From the NCBI GenBank assembly GCA_946629475.1, contig CAMOXX010000099.1, positions 1-9,406 on the forward strand: a DNA stretch of 9,406 bases. The letters run 5' to 3'. Numbering within the stretch: position 1 is the first letter of the stretch; every line of letters begins with the position of its first letter. Source of the DNA: an uncultured Blautia sp. Its GTDB lineage: Bacteria > Bacillota > Clostridia > Lachnospirales > Lachnospiraceae. Below, piece by piece: positions 1 to 6,461 of this stretch. A program made the translations under genes and the position numbers. Under the pieces are notes generated by a model. It saw only the letters and a program-made list of their open reading frames with translations. It was not told the origin of the DNA and made no database searches.

Positions 1-9
1 CCCGCATGA

Positions 10-26
10 GGAATGCAAAGCATTCC
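10..26. repeat. Short perfect inverted repeat (7-bp arms, 3-nt loop)
   Basis: GGAATGC-AAA-GCATTCC is seen directly. The arm sequence occurs a third time at 62-68, where it forms part of a near-palindrome around ATGCAT. It could be a small hairpin, an operator, or the edge of a repeat that continues left of the window. Nothing in the sequence decides between these. Confidence 0.45.
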
Positions 27-91
27 GAATAAATGAATCCTGAACAGTTTCTCTATAAAAAGGAATGCATCCCTTTACAAATACAAACATC

Positions 92-97
92 AGAGGA
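92..97 (+). promoter_or_regulatory. Ribosome binding site of nth
   Basis: AGAGGA lies 8 nt before the ATG at 106. This supports that start over any internal Met. Confidence 0.7.
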
Positions 98-105
98 AGA
101 ATTCG

Positions 106-759
106 ATGGATACACAGGAACTGGCGCTGGAGGTAATCTCCAGGTTAAAAAAAGAATATCCTGACACGGTATGTACTCTGGATTATGACGAGGCATGGAA
201 ACTATTGGTCAGTGTACGGCTGGCCGCGCAGTGCACCGATGCCCGAGTCAATGTTGTCGTTCAGGATCTGTTCGCAAAATATCCCTGCATCGACGCCCTG
301 GCAGAGGCATCCCCGGATGAAATCGAAGCGATCGTGCATCCCTGCGGCCTCGGAAAAAGCAAAGCGAGGGATATCAGTGCGTGCATGAGGATGCTCCGGG
401 ACAGATTTGACAGCAGGGTTCCCGAGGATTTTGACGATCTGCTCTCTCTCCCCGGCGTCGGCCGCAAAAGCGCCAACCTGATCGTCGGTGACGTATTCGG
501 AAAACCGGCAATCGTGACCGACACGCACTGTATCCGGCTCTCCAACCGGATCGGGCTGGTGCACGATCTGAAGGATCCGAAAAAGGTGGAGATGGCGCTG
601 CGCAAGATCATTCCGCCCGAGGAGGGCAACAATCTGTGCCACCGGCTCGTTGATCACGGGCGCGCTGTATGCACGGCAAGGACGAAAAATCCGTACTGCG
701 GCATCTGCTGCCTGAATGATATCTGTGAAAAAAACGGAGTGGAGGAAAAGGAAAAATGA
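106..759 (+). CDS. nth: Endonuclease III (DNA glycosylase / AP lyase)
   Basis: Base-excision repair enzyme that removes oxidised pyrimidines and cleaves the DNA backbone at the resulting abasic site. The 217-aa length is normal for the family. The helix-hairpin-helix DNA-binding motif LPGVGRKSAN is at 115-124, with the catalytic lysine at K121 (E. coli K120) and the catalytic aspartate at D139 in VTDTHC (E. coli D138). The C-terminus carries a four-cysteine [4Fe-4S] site: C189, C198, C201, C207. The first spacing is eight residues, whereas E. coli has six; the other two spacings (2 and 5) match. The ATG at 106 has a good ribosome binding site. The stop overlaps the start of the next gene (ATGA, 756-759), so the two are probably translated together. 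Identification is secure from both active-site residues plus the cluster. Confidence 0.96.
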   Translation: MDTQELALEVISRLKKEYPDTVCTLDYDEAWKLLVSVRLAAQCTDARVNVVVQDLFAKYPCIDALAEASPDEIEAIVHPCGLGKSKARDISACMRMLRDRFDSRVPEDFDDLLSLPGVGRKSANLIVGDVFGKPAIVTDTHCIRLSNRIGLVHDLKDPKKVEMALRKIIPPEEGNNLCHRLVDHGRAVCTARTKNPYCGICCLNDICEKNGVEEKEK

Positions 760-1034
760 AATTTATCTATCCTGCAGTATTTAAAGAGACCGAGGACGGC
801 ACCTATGAAGGCTTTTTTCCGGATCTGGCCGGCTGTACCGTAACGGCCGAAACTCTTGAGGAGGCCGTGGAAGAGGCCAATGAAGCAGCCAGGAACTGGA
901 TCGAGGCAGAGCTCGCTGATGACGAGCCCGATATGCCGGCAGTCTCGGATATCGACGACCTTGCGCAGGACAAAAAAGTGACCGTGCGCAATATCTGCGT
1001 CACGGTCCGCTTTTATGAAGGCTGGGATGAATAG
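756..1034 (+). CDS. HicB-family antitoxin-like protein, without HicA
   Basis: A 92-aa acidic protein with the HicB pattern: an N-terminal YPAVF strand (5-9), then DGTYEGFFPDLAGC (14-27), then TAETLEEAVEEANEAARNWIE (30-50, an amphipathic helix). This is the partial RNase H-like fold of HicB antitoxins, which normally neutralise the RNA-cleaving toxin HicA. No HicA-like gene (about 60-80 aa, with a conserved histidine near GSH) is seen on either side. The tail (73-92) does not resemble the ribbon-helix-helix or HTH DNA-binding tail of many HicB proteins. The start overlaps the nth stop by ATGA, with GGAGG at 741-745 upstream, so it is likely coupled to nth. It may be a solitary HicB-fold protein with another role. 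The family call is firm; an antitoxin function here is not. Confidence 0.85.
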   Translation: MKFIYPAVFKETEDGTYEGFFPDLAGCTVTAETLEEAVEEANEAARNWIEAELADDEPDMPAVSDIDDLAQDKKVTVRNICVTVRFYEGWDE

Positions 1035-1056
1035 GGAATCTGTCATTTGATTCCCT
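1033..1056. terminator. Hairpin between convergent hicB-like gene and tex
   Basis: An 8-bp perfect stem is seen: AGGGAATC at 1033-1040, an 8-nt loop, and GATTCCCT at 1049-1056. It covers the hicB-like stop (1032-1034), and the tex stop (1043-1045) lies in the loop. Symmetric placement between convergent genes suggests a shared bidirectional terminator. No T-run follows in either direction, so intrinsic termination would be weak; it could instead protect the 3' ends. Confidence 0.4.
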
Positions 1057-3196
1057 TCATCGACAGGCTGATTCTGTTCTTTTTTAAATCCACTCCCAGC
1101 ACCCGCACATCCACAACATCGCCCACGCTCACCGCTTCGAGCGGATGTTTGATGTACTTGTCGCTCATCTGGGAAATATGTACCAGGCCGTCCTGATGTA
1201 CACCGATATCCACAAAGGCGCCGAAATCGATCACATTGCGGACTGTCCCCTTGAGGATCATACCCTCCTTCAGGTCCTTCATGTCCATCACGTCGGTGCG
1301 GAGAATCGGCTTCGGCATCTCATCACGGGGATCTCTCCCCGGTTTCTCCAGTTCTTTTACAATATCCTGAAGTGTGATCTCACCGATCCCAAGCTCCTTT
1401 GACAGCTTTTTATAATCATGCACCTTGCGCGAAATGCCGGAAAGTCCGCCTTTTGTGATGTCCTCCTGCCGGTATCCGAGCCTCGACAGCAGCTCTGCTG
1501 CCGCCTCATAACTCTCCGGGTGCACGCCTGTGGCATCCAGCGGATTTTTTCCGTCCGGAATGCGGAGGAAACCGGCGCACTGCGTAAACGCCTTCGGCCC
1601 CAGCTTTGCTACCTTCAAAAGATCCTTCCGCGTGATAAACCGGCCGTTCTCCTCACGGTAGGCGACGATATTTTTCGCCGTCGTCTTTGTGATCCCCGAG
1701 ATATAGCCGAGCAGGGAGGCCGATGCCGTATTCAGGTCAACGCCTACTCGGTTCACGCAGGATTCCACTACTCCGTTCAGCGCTTCTCCCAGCTTTTTCT
1801 GGTTCATATCATGCTGATACTGGCCGACGCCGATCGATTTCGGGTCGATCTTGACCAGCTCCGAGAGCGGATCCTGCAGTCTCCGCGCGATCGAAGCCGC
1901 GCTTCTCTGCCCCACATCAAAATTCGGAAATTCCTCCGTTGCCAGCTTACTTGCGGAGTAGACCGAAGCTCCCGCCTCGTTAGTGATCACATATTCCACC
2001 TTTTCGGGGATTTCCTTCAACAGCTCCACGATGATCTGCTCGGACTCCCGCGAAGCAGTCCCGTTGCCGACCGAAATCAGGGAGATATTGTATTTTTTTA
2101 TCAGCTTTTTCAGAGTGTCCTTTGCCTGCCGGATCTTCGTCTCATTTGTCGGAGCTGTGGGGTAGATCACAGTGGTATCGAGCACTTTTCCCGTTGAATT
2201 TACAACGGCAAGCTTGCAGCCGGTGCGGAAGGCAGGATCCCAGCCGAGCACGTTGCGGCCGGAAATCGGGGGCTGCATCAGAAGCTGCTCCAGATTTTTT
2301 CCGAACACGGTGATGGCTCCGTCCTCCGCCTTTTCGGTGAGGTCGTTGCGGATTTCCCGCTCGATTGACGGCTCGATCAGCCTGTGATAGCTGTCATCGA
2401 TCGTCTCCTTCAGGATCGTCTCCGTATTCGGATTGTTCTTCCGTATGATCCGGCGCTCCAGGTACCGTATGATATCCTCCTCCGGCGCTGCGATCTTAAC
2501 CGTCAGGAATTTTTCCTTCTCCCCGCGGTTCAGGGCCAGAACTCTGTGTCCGGCCATCCGTTTTACAGGCTCCTCGAAATCATAGTACATCTCGTATACG
2601 GAGGAAGCTTCCTTATCCTTTGCCTCGGATGTCAGAAAACCCTTGTCAAAGGTAAGCTGACGGATTTTGATCCGATAGTCCGCCTCATCCGAGATCCGCT
2701 CCGCGATAATATCCTTCGCCCCCGCCAGGGCATCCTCGGCCGTCAGGACTTCCTTCTCCTCCGATACAAAAGCCGCTGCTTCCTCCAGCACCGGTTTCCG
2801 CGTCATCTGAAGCTGAATGATGTCGGCAAGAGGCTCGAGTCCCTTTTCCTTCGCGATCGTCGCCCTGGTCCTTCTCTTCGGGCGGTACGGCCGGTAAAGA
2901 TCTTCCACCACAACCATTGTCTGCGCCTCTTCGATCTGCTTTTTCAGCTCAGGCGTCAGCTTTCCCTGCTCCTCGATGCTTCCCAGCACCTGTGCCTTTT
3001 TCTCTTCCAGGTTTCTGAGGTAGATCAGGCGCTCGGACAGCGTACGCAGCTGCTCGTCGTTCAGAGAGCCCGTCGCTTCCTTGCGGTATCTTGCAATAAA
3101 CGGAATCGTGTTTCCTTCATCAATCAGCTGTACGGCTGCGTCCACCTGTCCGCGGCGTACGTTCAGTTCATCGGTGATAATCTGTAAAATATCCAT
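1043..3196 (-). CDS. tex: Tex family RNA-binding transcription accessory protein
   Basis: Cytoplasmic nucleic-acid-binding protein of the Tex/YhgF family, linked to transcription and RNA handling. The 717-aa length is typical. Domain order matches the family: helical N-terminal region (about 1-200) with FIARYRKEATG (33-43) and YRPYRPKRRTRA (101-112); YqgF/RNase H-like domain (about 315-440) starting at LGWDPAFR and including GNGTASRE (378-385); helix-hairpin-helix segment (about 485-550) with VDLNTAS and KLGPKAFTQCAGFLRI; and a C-terminal S1 RNA-binding domain (about 643-715) with GTVRNVIDFGAFVDIG and GLVHISQMS. The ATG at 3196 has GGAG 7 nt upstream. Only 14 bp separate it from the DUF975 stop, so it is probably the last gene of the hom-lysC run. 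It faces the hicB-like gene with an 8-bp gap. Identification is very secure. Confidence 0.97.
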   Translation of the reverse strand: MDILQIITDELNVRRGQVDAAVQLIDEGNTIPFIARYRKEATGSLNDEQLRTLSERLIYLRNLEEKKAQVLGSIEEQGKLTPELKKQIEEAQTMVVVEDLYRPYRPKRRTRATIAKEKGLEPLADIIQLQMTRKPVLEEAAAFVSEEKEVLTAEDALAGAKDIIAERISDEADYRIKIRQLTFDKGFLTSEAKDKEASSVYEMYYDFEEPVKRMAGHRVLALNRGEKEKFLTVKIAAPEEDIIRYLERRIIRKNNPNTETILKETIDDSYHRLIEPSIEREIRNDLTEKAEDGAITVFGKNLEQLLMQPPISGRNVLGWDPAFRTGCKLAVVNSTGKVLDTTVIYPTAPTNETKIRQAKDTLKKLIKKYNISLISVGNGTASRESEQIIVELLKEIPEKVEYVITNEAGASVYSASKLATEEFPNFDVGQRSAASIARRLQDPLSELVKIDPKSIGVGQYQHDMNQKKLGEALNGVVESCVNRVGVDLNTASASLLGYISGITKTTAKNIVAYREENGRFITRKDLLKVAKLGPKAFTQCAGFLRIPDGKNPLDATGVHPESYEAAAELLSRLGYRQEDITKGGLSGISRKVHDYKKLSKELGIGEITLQDIVKELEKPGRDPRDEMPKPILRTDVMDMKDLKEGMILKGTVRNVIDFGAFVDIGVHQDGLVHISQMSDKYIKHPLEAVSVGDVVDVRVLGVDLKKNRISLSMKGIK

Positions 3197-3210
3197 GTAA
3201 AAACTCCAAT

Positions 3211-3975
3211 TCAGGGGATTTCATCCCCATCAGTCACTGCCGGAGGATGATACAGAATGTATTCCCCCCGGACATCACGATAGAAGGCTGCATTTGACAG
3301 TTCCATGTAGGGCAGCACATACAGGAGGGGAATATACATCGCCAGCACGGAGATGATTCCCCATGGAAGAAAGCTCAGCTGCAGATACAGGAACCTGCCG
3401 TAATTTCCCTTCATCAGGGAAATGCTTTTTTTCAGGGCATCCAAACTGCCGATCTCCGGCTCATCCGCAAGGATATAGTAAGTAAGCCTGAATGGAATTG
3501 TGACCAGGACGCCCAGGCACAGGCATGCAAAGCTGATCCCTGTCAGCGTCATATAAAAGCTGATCAGCTCCTCCTGCGTTGTGGGAAGCGGCGCTGCGTA
3601 ACTGTAGATCGTCACAGGCAGGCTTGTCACCCACGCAATCAGGGCCAGGATGGCCGATGCAAGGATGACCCTGTCGGGATCGTTCCGGAAAAACCACAGA
3701 AGCTGCCCGAAATTCGACTCCTCTCCCCGCATCAGGTTCAGGAACATATAGTACATTCCGGCTTCAAAGATGCAGGTCAGTACACTCATCCCGAAGGAAA
3801 AAACCTCTCCAAGCACAATGCTGAAGCCTCCCGTGCCCGGAAACAGGGAACTGGTGATAAATGTTGAGGCAAACTGGATGAACACAACCGTGATGGAAGC
3901 GCCGGCAGCCATCCCCGGTTTCAGCTGGAACGCTTCCCTTGCATAGCGCTTCAGCTGCTTATTTGTTTTTTTCAT
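3211..3975 (-). CDS. DUF975 family integral membrane protein
   Basis: Predicted polytopic membrane protein of 254 aa with no known biochemical role. A basic N-terminus (MKKTNKQLKRYAREAF) is followed by hydrophobic segments at about 26-45, 52-80, 102-126, 141-165 and 198-223. The C-terminal hallmark of DUF975 is clear: FRLTYYILADEP (162-173), ISLMKGNYGRFLYL (185-198), SFLPWG (201-206), then LPYMELSNAAFY (221-232). I place the start at the ATG at 3975 because the family begins with this basic helix. A longer frame to 4029 would overlap lysC and adds residues that do not fit the family. GGGAGGAG lies 12 nt upstream (3988-3995), a slightly long spacing. It sits 28 bp after lysC and 14 bp before tex, so it is co-transcribed by position only; nothing ties it to threonine or lysine metabolism. 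Confidence 0.88.
   Translation of the reverse strand: MKKTNKQLKRYAREAFQLKPGMAAGASITVVFIQFASTFITSSLFPGTGGFSIVLGEVFSFGMSVLTCIFEAGMYYMFLNLMRGEESNFGQLLWFFRNDPDRVILASAILALIAWVTSLPVTIYSYAAPLPTTQEELISFYMTLTGISFACLCLGVLVTIPFRLTYYILADEPEIGSLDALKKSISLMKGNYGRFLYLQLSFLPWGIISVLAMYIPLLYVLPYMELSNAAFYRDVRGEYILYHPPAVTDGDEIP
3214..3228. repeat. Small palindrome at the 3' end of the DUF975 gene
   Basis: GGGGAT-TTC-ATCCCC, a 6-bp perfect stem with a 3-nt loop, lies within the last codons of the DUF975 gene just before its stop. On the minus strand a TTTTT run follows about 9 nt past the stop. That is too far for a classical terminator, and the run lies in the tex ribosome binding region. It could modulate tex translation or be chance. 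Confidence 0.3.
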
Positions 3976-4003
3976 TTGGGAAAAACACTCCTCCCGCCGG
4001 GCT

Positions 4004-4480
4004 TCAGTCCGAAAGGTCAAAGGCGTCATGCACCGCGTTCATCGCGCGTACGCCGTCCTTCTCATTGATGATGACCGTTACCCGGATCTCTGATGTTGCT
4101 ATCATATTGATATTAACGTTCTCGTTGTACAGGCTCTCAAACATCCTCGCCGCAACGCCCGGATTGCTCATCATTCCTGCGCCGACAATCGACAGCTTGG
4201 CAATGTTGCGCTCGGAGTGAAGCTCCTTGTAGCCAAGGCGCGCACGGCTGTCCTCCAGCGCGGCGACCGCTTCATCCAGATCGGCCTGGTTGACTGTAAA
4301 CGAAATATCCTTGGTGCCGGAACGTCCGATGGACTGCAGAATCATATCCACATTGATATTCTTCCGGGCCAGGATATCAAAAAGGCGGAACGCCATGCCG
4401 GGCACATCCTTGAGGCCGATTACGGCAATCCTGACAGCGTCCGTATCCAGCGCGACTCCGCTGATCAGCATTCTTTCCAC
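4004..4480 (-). CDS. Possible in-frame beta subunit of aspartokinase (internal start)
   Basis: An internal GTG codon (V245 of LysC, at 4478-4480) is preceded on the minus strand by AAAGGAGG (4489-4496) with 8-nt spacing, near-ideal for initiation. A downstream in-frame ATG (M248, 4469-4471) is a second candidate. The product would be 158 aa made only of the two ACT domains. Bacillus subtilis aspartokinase II is known to make such a beta subunit from an in-frame internal start at nearly the same residue, as part of an alpha2-beta2 enzyme. The match in position and the strong site are seen directly; that it is used is inference. The codons AAG-GAG-GAA encode ordinary residues, so chance is possible. 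Confidence 0.45.
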   Translation of the reverse strand: MERMLISGVALDTDAVRIAVIGLKDVPGMAFRLFDILARKNINVDMILQSIGRSGTKDISFTVNQADLDEAVAALEDSRARLGYKELHSERNIAKLSIVGAGMMSNPGVAARMFESLYNENVNINMIATSEIRVTVIINEKDGVRAMNAVHDAFDLSD

Positions 4481-5212
4481 ACTAACTTCCTCCTTTACCA
4501 CCGTGCCCTCACTGTTGTTCAGGCTGGAGCGGACGATCAGCGGAACCCCGTACTTTTTCGCCATCTCCACCGAACGGTTGTGGAGAACACCGGCGCCCAG
4601 GGTCGCAAGGTCCAGCATCTCATCGTAGGTAATCTCCTTGAGCTTGCGGGCCCCCGGTACTTTTCGGGGATCCGCCGTGTAAACACCGTCGACATCCGTG
4701 TAGATCTCGCATGCATCGGCGTGCAGCGCAGCCGCGAGCGCGACCGCTGTTGTGTCGGAGCCGCCGCGACCGAGCGTCGTATAGTCATCATACTTGTTGA
4801 CGCCCTGGAATCCCGTGACAATCACGATCCGCCGGTTTTCCAGCTCCCGCCTGATGCGCTCGGTGTCGATCCTTTTCAGTCTTGCATTTCCATGTACGGA
4901 TGTTGTATGCATGCTTACCTGAAACGCGTTCAGCGAGACAGCCGGCACCTTCAGCTTGTTCATTGCCATTCCCATCAGCGCGACCGACATCTGCTCCCCG
5001 ATCGAGAGGAGCATGTCCATCTCCCTCTTCGGCGGCTTGTCGTTGATGTTCCTGGCCATAGTGATCAGCTCATCCGTATATTTTCCCATGGCGGAGAGGA
5101 CGACCACCACATCATTGCCGCGGTTGTAGTCCTCAATGCATCGTTTTGCCACATGAAAGATTCTCTCTTTGTTGGCAACAGATGTTCCGCCGAACTTTTT
5201 TACAATCAGCAT
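4004..5212 (-). CDS. lysC: Aspartate kinase
   Basis: Phosphorylates L-aspartate with ATP, the first step toward lysine, threonine, methionine and diaminopimelate. The protein is 402 aa, typical of the monofunctional class with two ACT domains. The amino-acid-kinase domain covers about 1-245: KFGGTS (6-11), GRGGSDTTA (148-156) and YTDVDGVYTADPR (171-183). Two ACT domains follow (about 263-335 and 338-400), with MILQSIG (290-296) and VNINMIATSEI (366-376) marking the effector-binding face, so feedback inhibition by lysine and/or threonine is expected. The ATG at 5212 has GAGGA 9 nt upstream, overlapping the apgM-like stop 12 bp away. A strong internal ribosome binding site and GTG inside the gene could start a separate beta subunit (see 4004-4480). 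Whether this is the lysine- or threonine-responsive isoenzyme cannot be read directly; operon context with hom favours the threonine branch. Confidence 0.97.
   Translation of the reverse strand: MLIVKKFGGTSVANKERIFHVAKRCIEDYNRGNDVVVVLSAMGKYTDELITMARNINDKPPKREMDMLLSIGEQMSVALMGMAMNKLKVPAVSLNAFQVSMHTTSVHGNARLKRIDTERIRRELENRRIVIVTGFQGVNKYDDYTTLGRGGSDTTAVALAAALHADACEIYTDVDGVYTADPRKVPGARKLKEITYDEMLDLATLGAGVLHNRSVEMAKKYGVPLIVRSSLNNSEGTVVKEEVSVERMLISGVALDTDAVRIAVIGLKDVPGMAFRLFDILARKNINVDMILQSIGRSGTKDISFTVNQADLDEAVAALEDSRARLGYKELHSERNIAKLSIVGAGMMSNPGVAARMFESLYNENVNINMIATSEIRVTVIINEKDGVRAMNAVHDAFDLSD
4489..4496 (-). promoter_or_regulatory. Internal ribosome binding site in lysC
   Basis: The minus strand reads AAAGGAGG, eight bases complementary to the usual 3' end of 16S rRNA, 8 nt before an in-frame GTG. 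It is stronger than the ribosome binding site of lysC itself. Confidence 0.5.
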
Positions 5213-5224
5213 ATTTTTGTATCC

Positions 5225-6430
5225 TCAGTCGGTTCCCAGCAGATAAGCCGTAAGATCCCAGCCGTGAGCAACCTTAATCCCGCCTGCTTCCGCCTCTTTC
5301 TCGTTGTAGTGCCAGGTGTGCTCCTGGGGAGCAGTGCTGTCGTACAGGAGGTACGGAACCGGTTCCGGCACATGTGTCCTGCATTTGACCGGTGTAGGAT
5401 GGTCCGGCAGAATCAGCATCCGGTAATCACACCCGGCTGCATCGAGCCCTTCCTTCACAATCCGGATCAGCCTCTGGTCAAGATACTCGATCGAGCGGAT
5501 CTTCTTCTCATAGCTTCCCTGGTGGCCCATCTCATCCGGGGCCTCCACATGTACATAGACAAAATCAAACCCTTTGTTTACCAGGGCATCGACCGCGGCT
5601 TCCGCCTTCCCCTCGTAGTTGGTGTTGAGTCCGCCGGTCGCCCCCGGAACCATGATTCGCTCCATCCCGGTTCCCACGGCAATCCCTTTCAGAAGGTCGA
5701 CGGCCGAGATCATGGCTCCTTTTTTGTGATAAATCTTTTCAAAAGACTCCAGCGCCGGCTTCGTCCCGGCTCCCCAGAACCAGAAGCTGTTGGCCGGGTG
5801 CAGTCCCTTCTTTTTCCGCTCAATATTGATCGGATGGTCCTTCAGGAGTTCGTAGCTCTGCTCCTGCATGGACCGGAGCACCGGATCGGACGGCAGATAA
5901 GCGCCGATCTTCTGCGTCAGCACATCGTGCGGCGGCGTAAGGTCGAGCACCTTTCCCTGATCCCAGATCACACAGTGGCGGTAGCTCGTCCCGGTGTAAA
6001 AACGGTAGTTCTCATTATTGATCCGCGAGGCCGCATAATGCAGCAGCACATCCGCATCCTCCGTGCTGATCTCATCAGAGCTGTGGTCGAGGATAGTCTG
6101 CTCATCATACGGGGCATCTTCCTCTGTCAGCGTAACGAGGTTGCAGCGGAAAACCACATCGGTGTCCTTCATCTCGGCGCCGATGCTGAGAGCCTCCAGC
6201 GGTGATCTGCCGCTGTAATATTTGCGGGGATTATATCCAAGAACGCTTAAATTTGCCGTATCGCTGCCGGGAGCCATCCCCTCGGGAATGGTATCCACCA
6301 TCCCGATCTCTCCCATCTTTGCCAGCGTGTCCATCATCGGTGTTTTTGCATAGGAAAGCGGCGTCTCTCCGCCAAGCTCGTCAATCGGCCAGTCGGCCAT
6401 ACCGTCCCCAAGTATCACAACATATTTCAT
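5225..6430 (-). CDS. ApgM-type phosphoglycerate mutase-like protein, candidate homoserine kinase
   Basis: A 401-aa member of the archaeal-type cofactor-independent phosphoglycerate mutase branch of the alkaline phosphatase superfamily. Metal and catalytic residues are intact: D9 in ILGDGMADWP, the nucleophile S56 in APGSDTANLSVLGYNP, D299 and H303 in EAPDEMGHQG, D343-H344 in LPDHPTP, and H353. By sequence it could interconvert 2- and 3-phosphoglycerate. However, it lies between hom and lysC where threonine operons usually carry a homoserine kinase, and comparative genomics (as I recall, SEED annotations) has proposed such proteins as functional analogues of ThrB. So the family call is firm but the substrate is uncertain. 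The ATG at 6430 is fixed by the conserved N-terminus; the nearest clear ribosome binding site, AAAGGAG (6446-6452), is 15 nt away, which suggests modest initiation. It is 31 bp after hom and 12 bp before lysC. Confidence 0.9.
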   Translation of the reverse strand: MKYVVILGDGMADWPIDELGGETPLSYAKTPMMDTLAKMGEIGMVDTIPEGMAPGSDTANLSVLGYNPRKYYSGRSPLEALSIGAEMKDTDVVFRCNLVTLTEEDAPYDEQTILDHSSDEISTEDADVLLHYAASRINNENYRFYTGTSYRHCVIWDQGKVLDLTPPHDVLTQKIGAYLPSDPVLRSMQEQSYELLKDHPINIERKKKGLHPANSFWFWGAGTKPALESFEKIYHKKGAMISAVDLLKGIAVGTGMERIMVPGATGGLNTNYEGKAEAAVDALVNKGFDFVYVHVEAPDEMGHQGSYEKKIRSIEYLDQRLIRIVKEGLDAAGCDYRMLILPDHPTPVKCRTHVPEPVPYLLYDSTAPQEHTWHYNEKEAEAGGIKVAHGWDLTAYLLGTD

Positions 6431-6461
6431 CGCTTCGTCTATGCACTCCTTTCGTATGCTA

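Larger units (their letters stand above)
1..105. other. Leader upstream of nth, no gene seen
   Basis: No convincing coding region is visible. A perfect 7-bp inverted repeat lies at 10-26 (GGAATGC, loop AAA, GCATTCC), and GGAATGC recurs at 62-68. No T-run follows the repeat on either strand, so it is not a standard intrinsic terminator. A TATAAA box at 54-59 could be a -10 element, but no good -35 lies at the right distance; TTTACA at 74-79 has no matching -10. A short open frame enters from the left edge and stops at 41-43. It is too short to assign as the end of an upstream gene. Confidence 0.4.

Noticed and set aside
2384..3187. A 267-codon plus-strand frame, and others at 1418-2197, opposite tex
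   Set aside because: Antisense shadows of a conserved gene. Composition is unlike the real genes here and no family pattern is visible.
3976..4029. N-terminal extension of the DUF975 protein to a Met at 4029
   Set aside because: It would overlap the end of lysC by 26 bp, and the extra residues are charged and unlike the family; the Met at 3975 gives the normal N-terminus.
4217..6205. A 662-codon open frame on the plus strand, opposite lysC and the apgM-like gene
   Set aside because: It runs across two well-identified genes and their junction, is rich in R, H, L and V as expected from reading the complement of such codons, and shows no recognisable domain.
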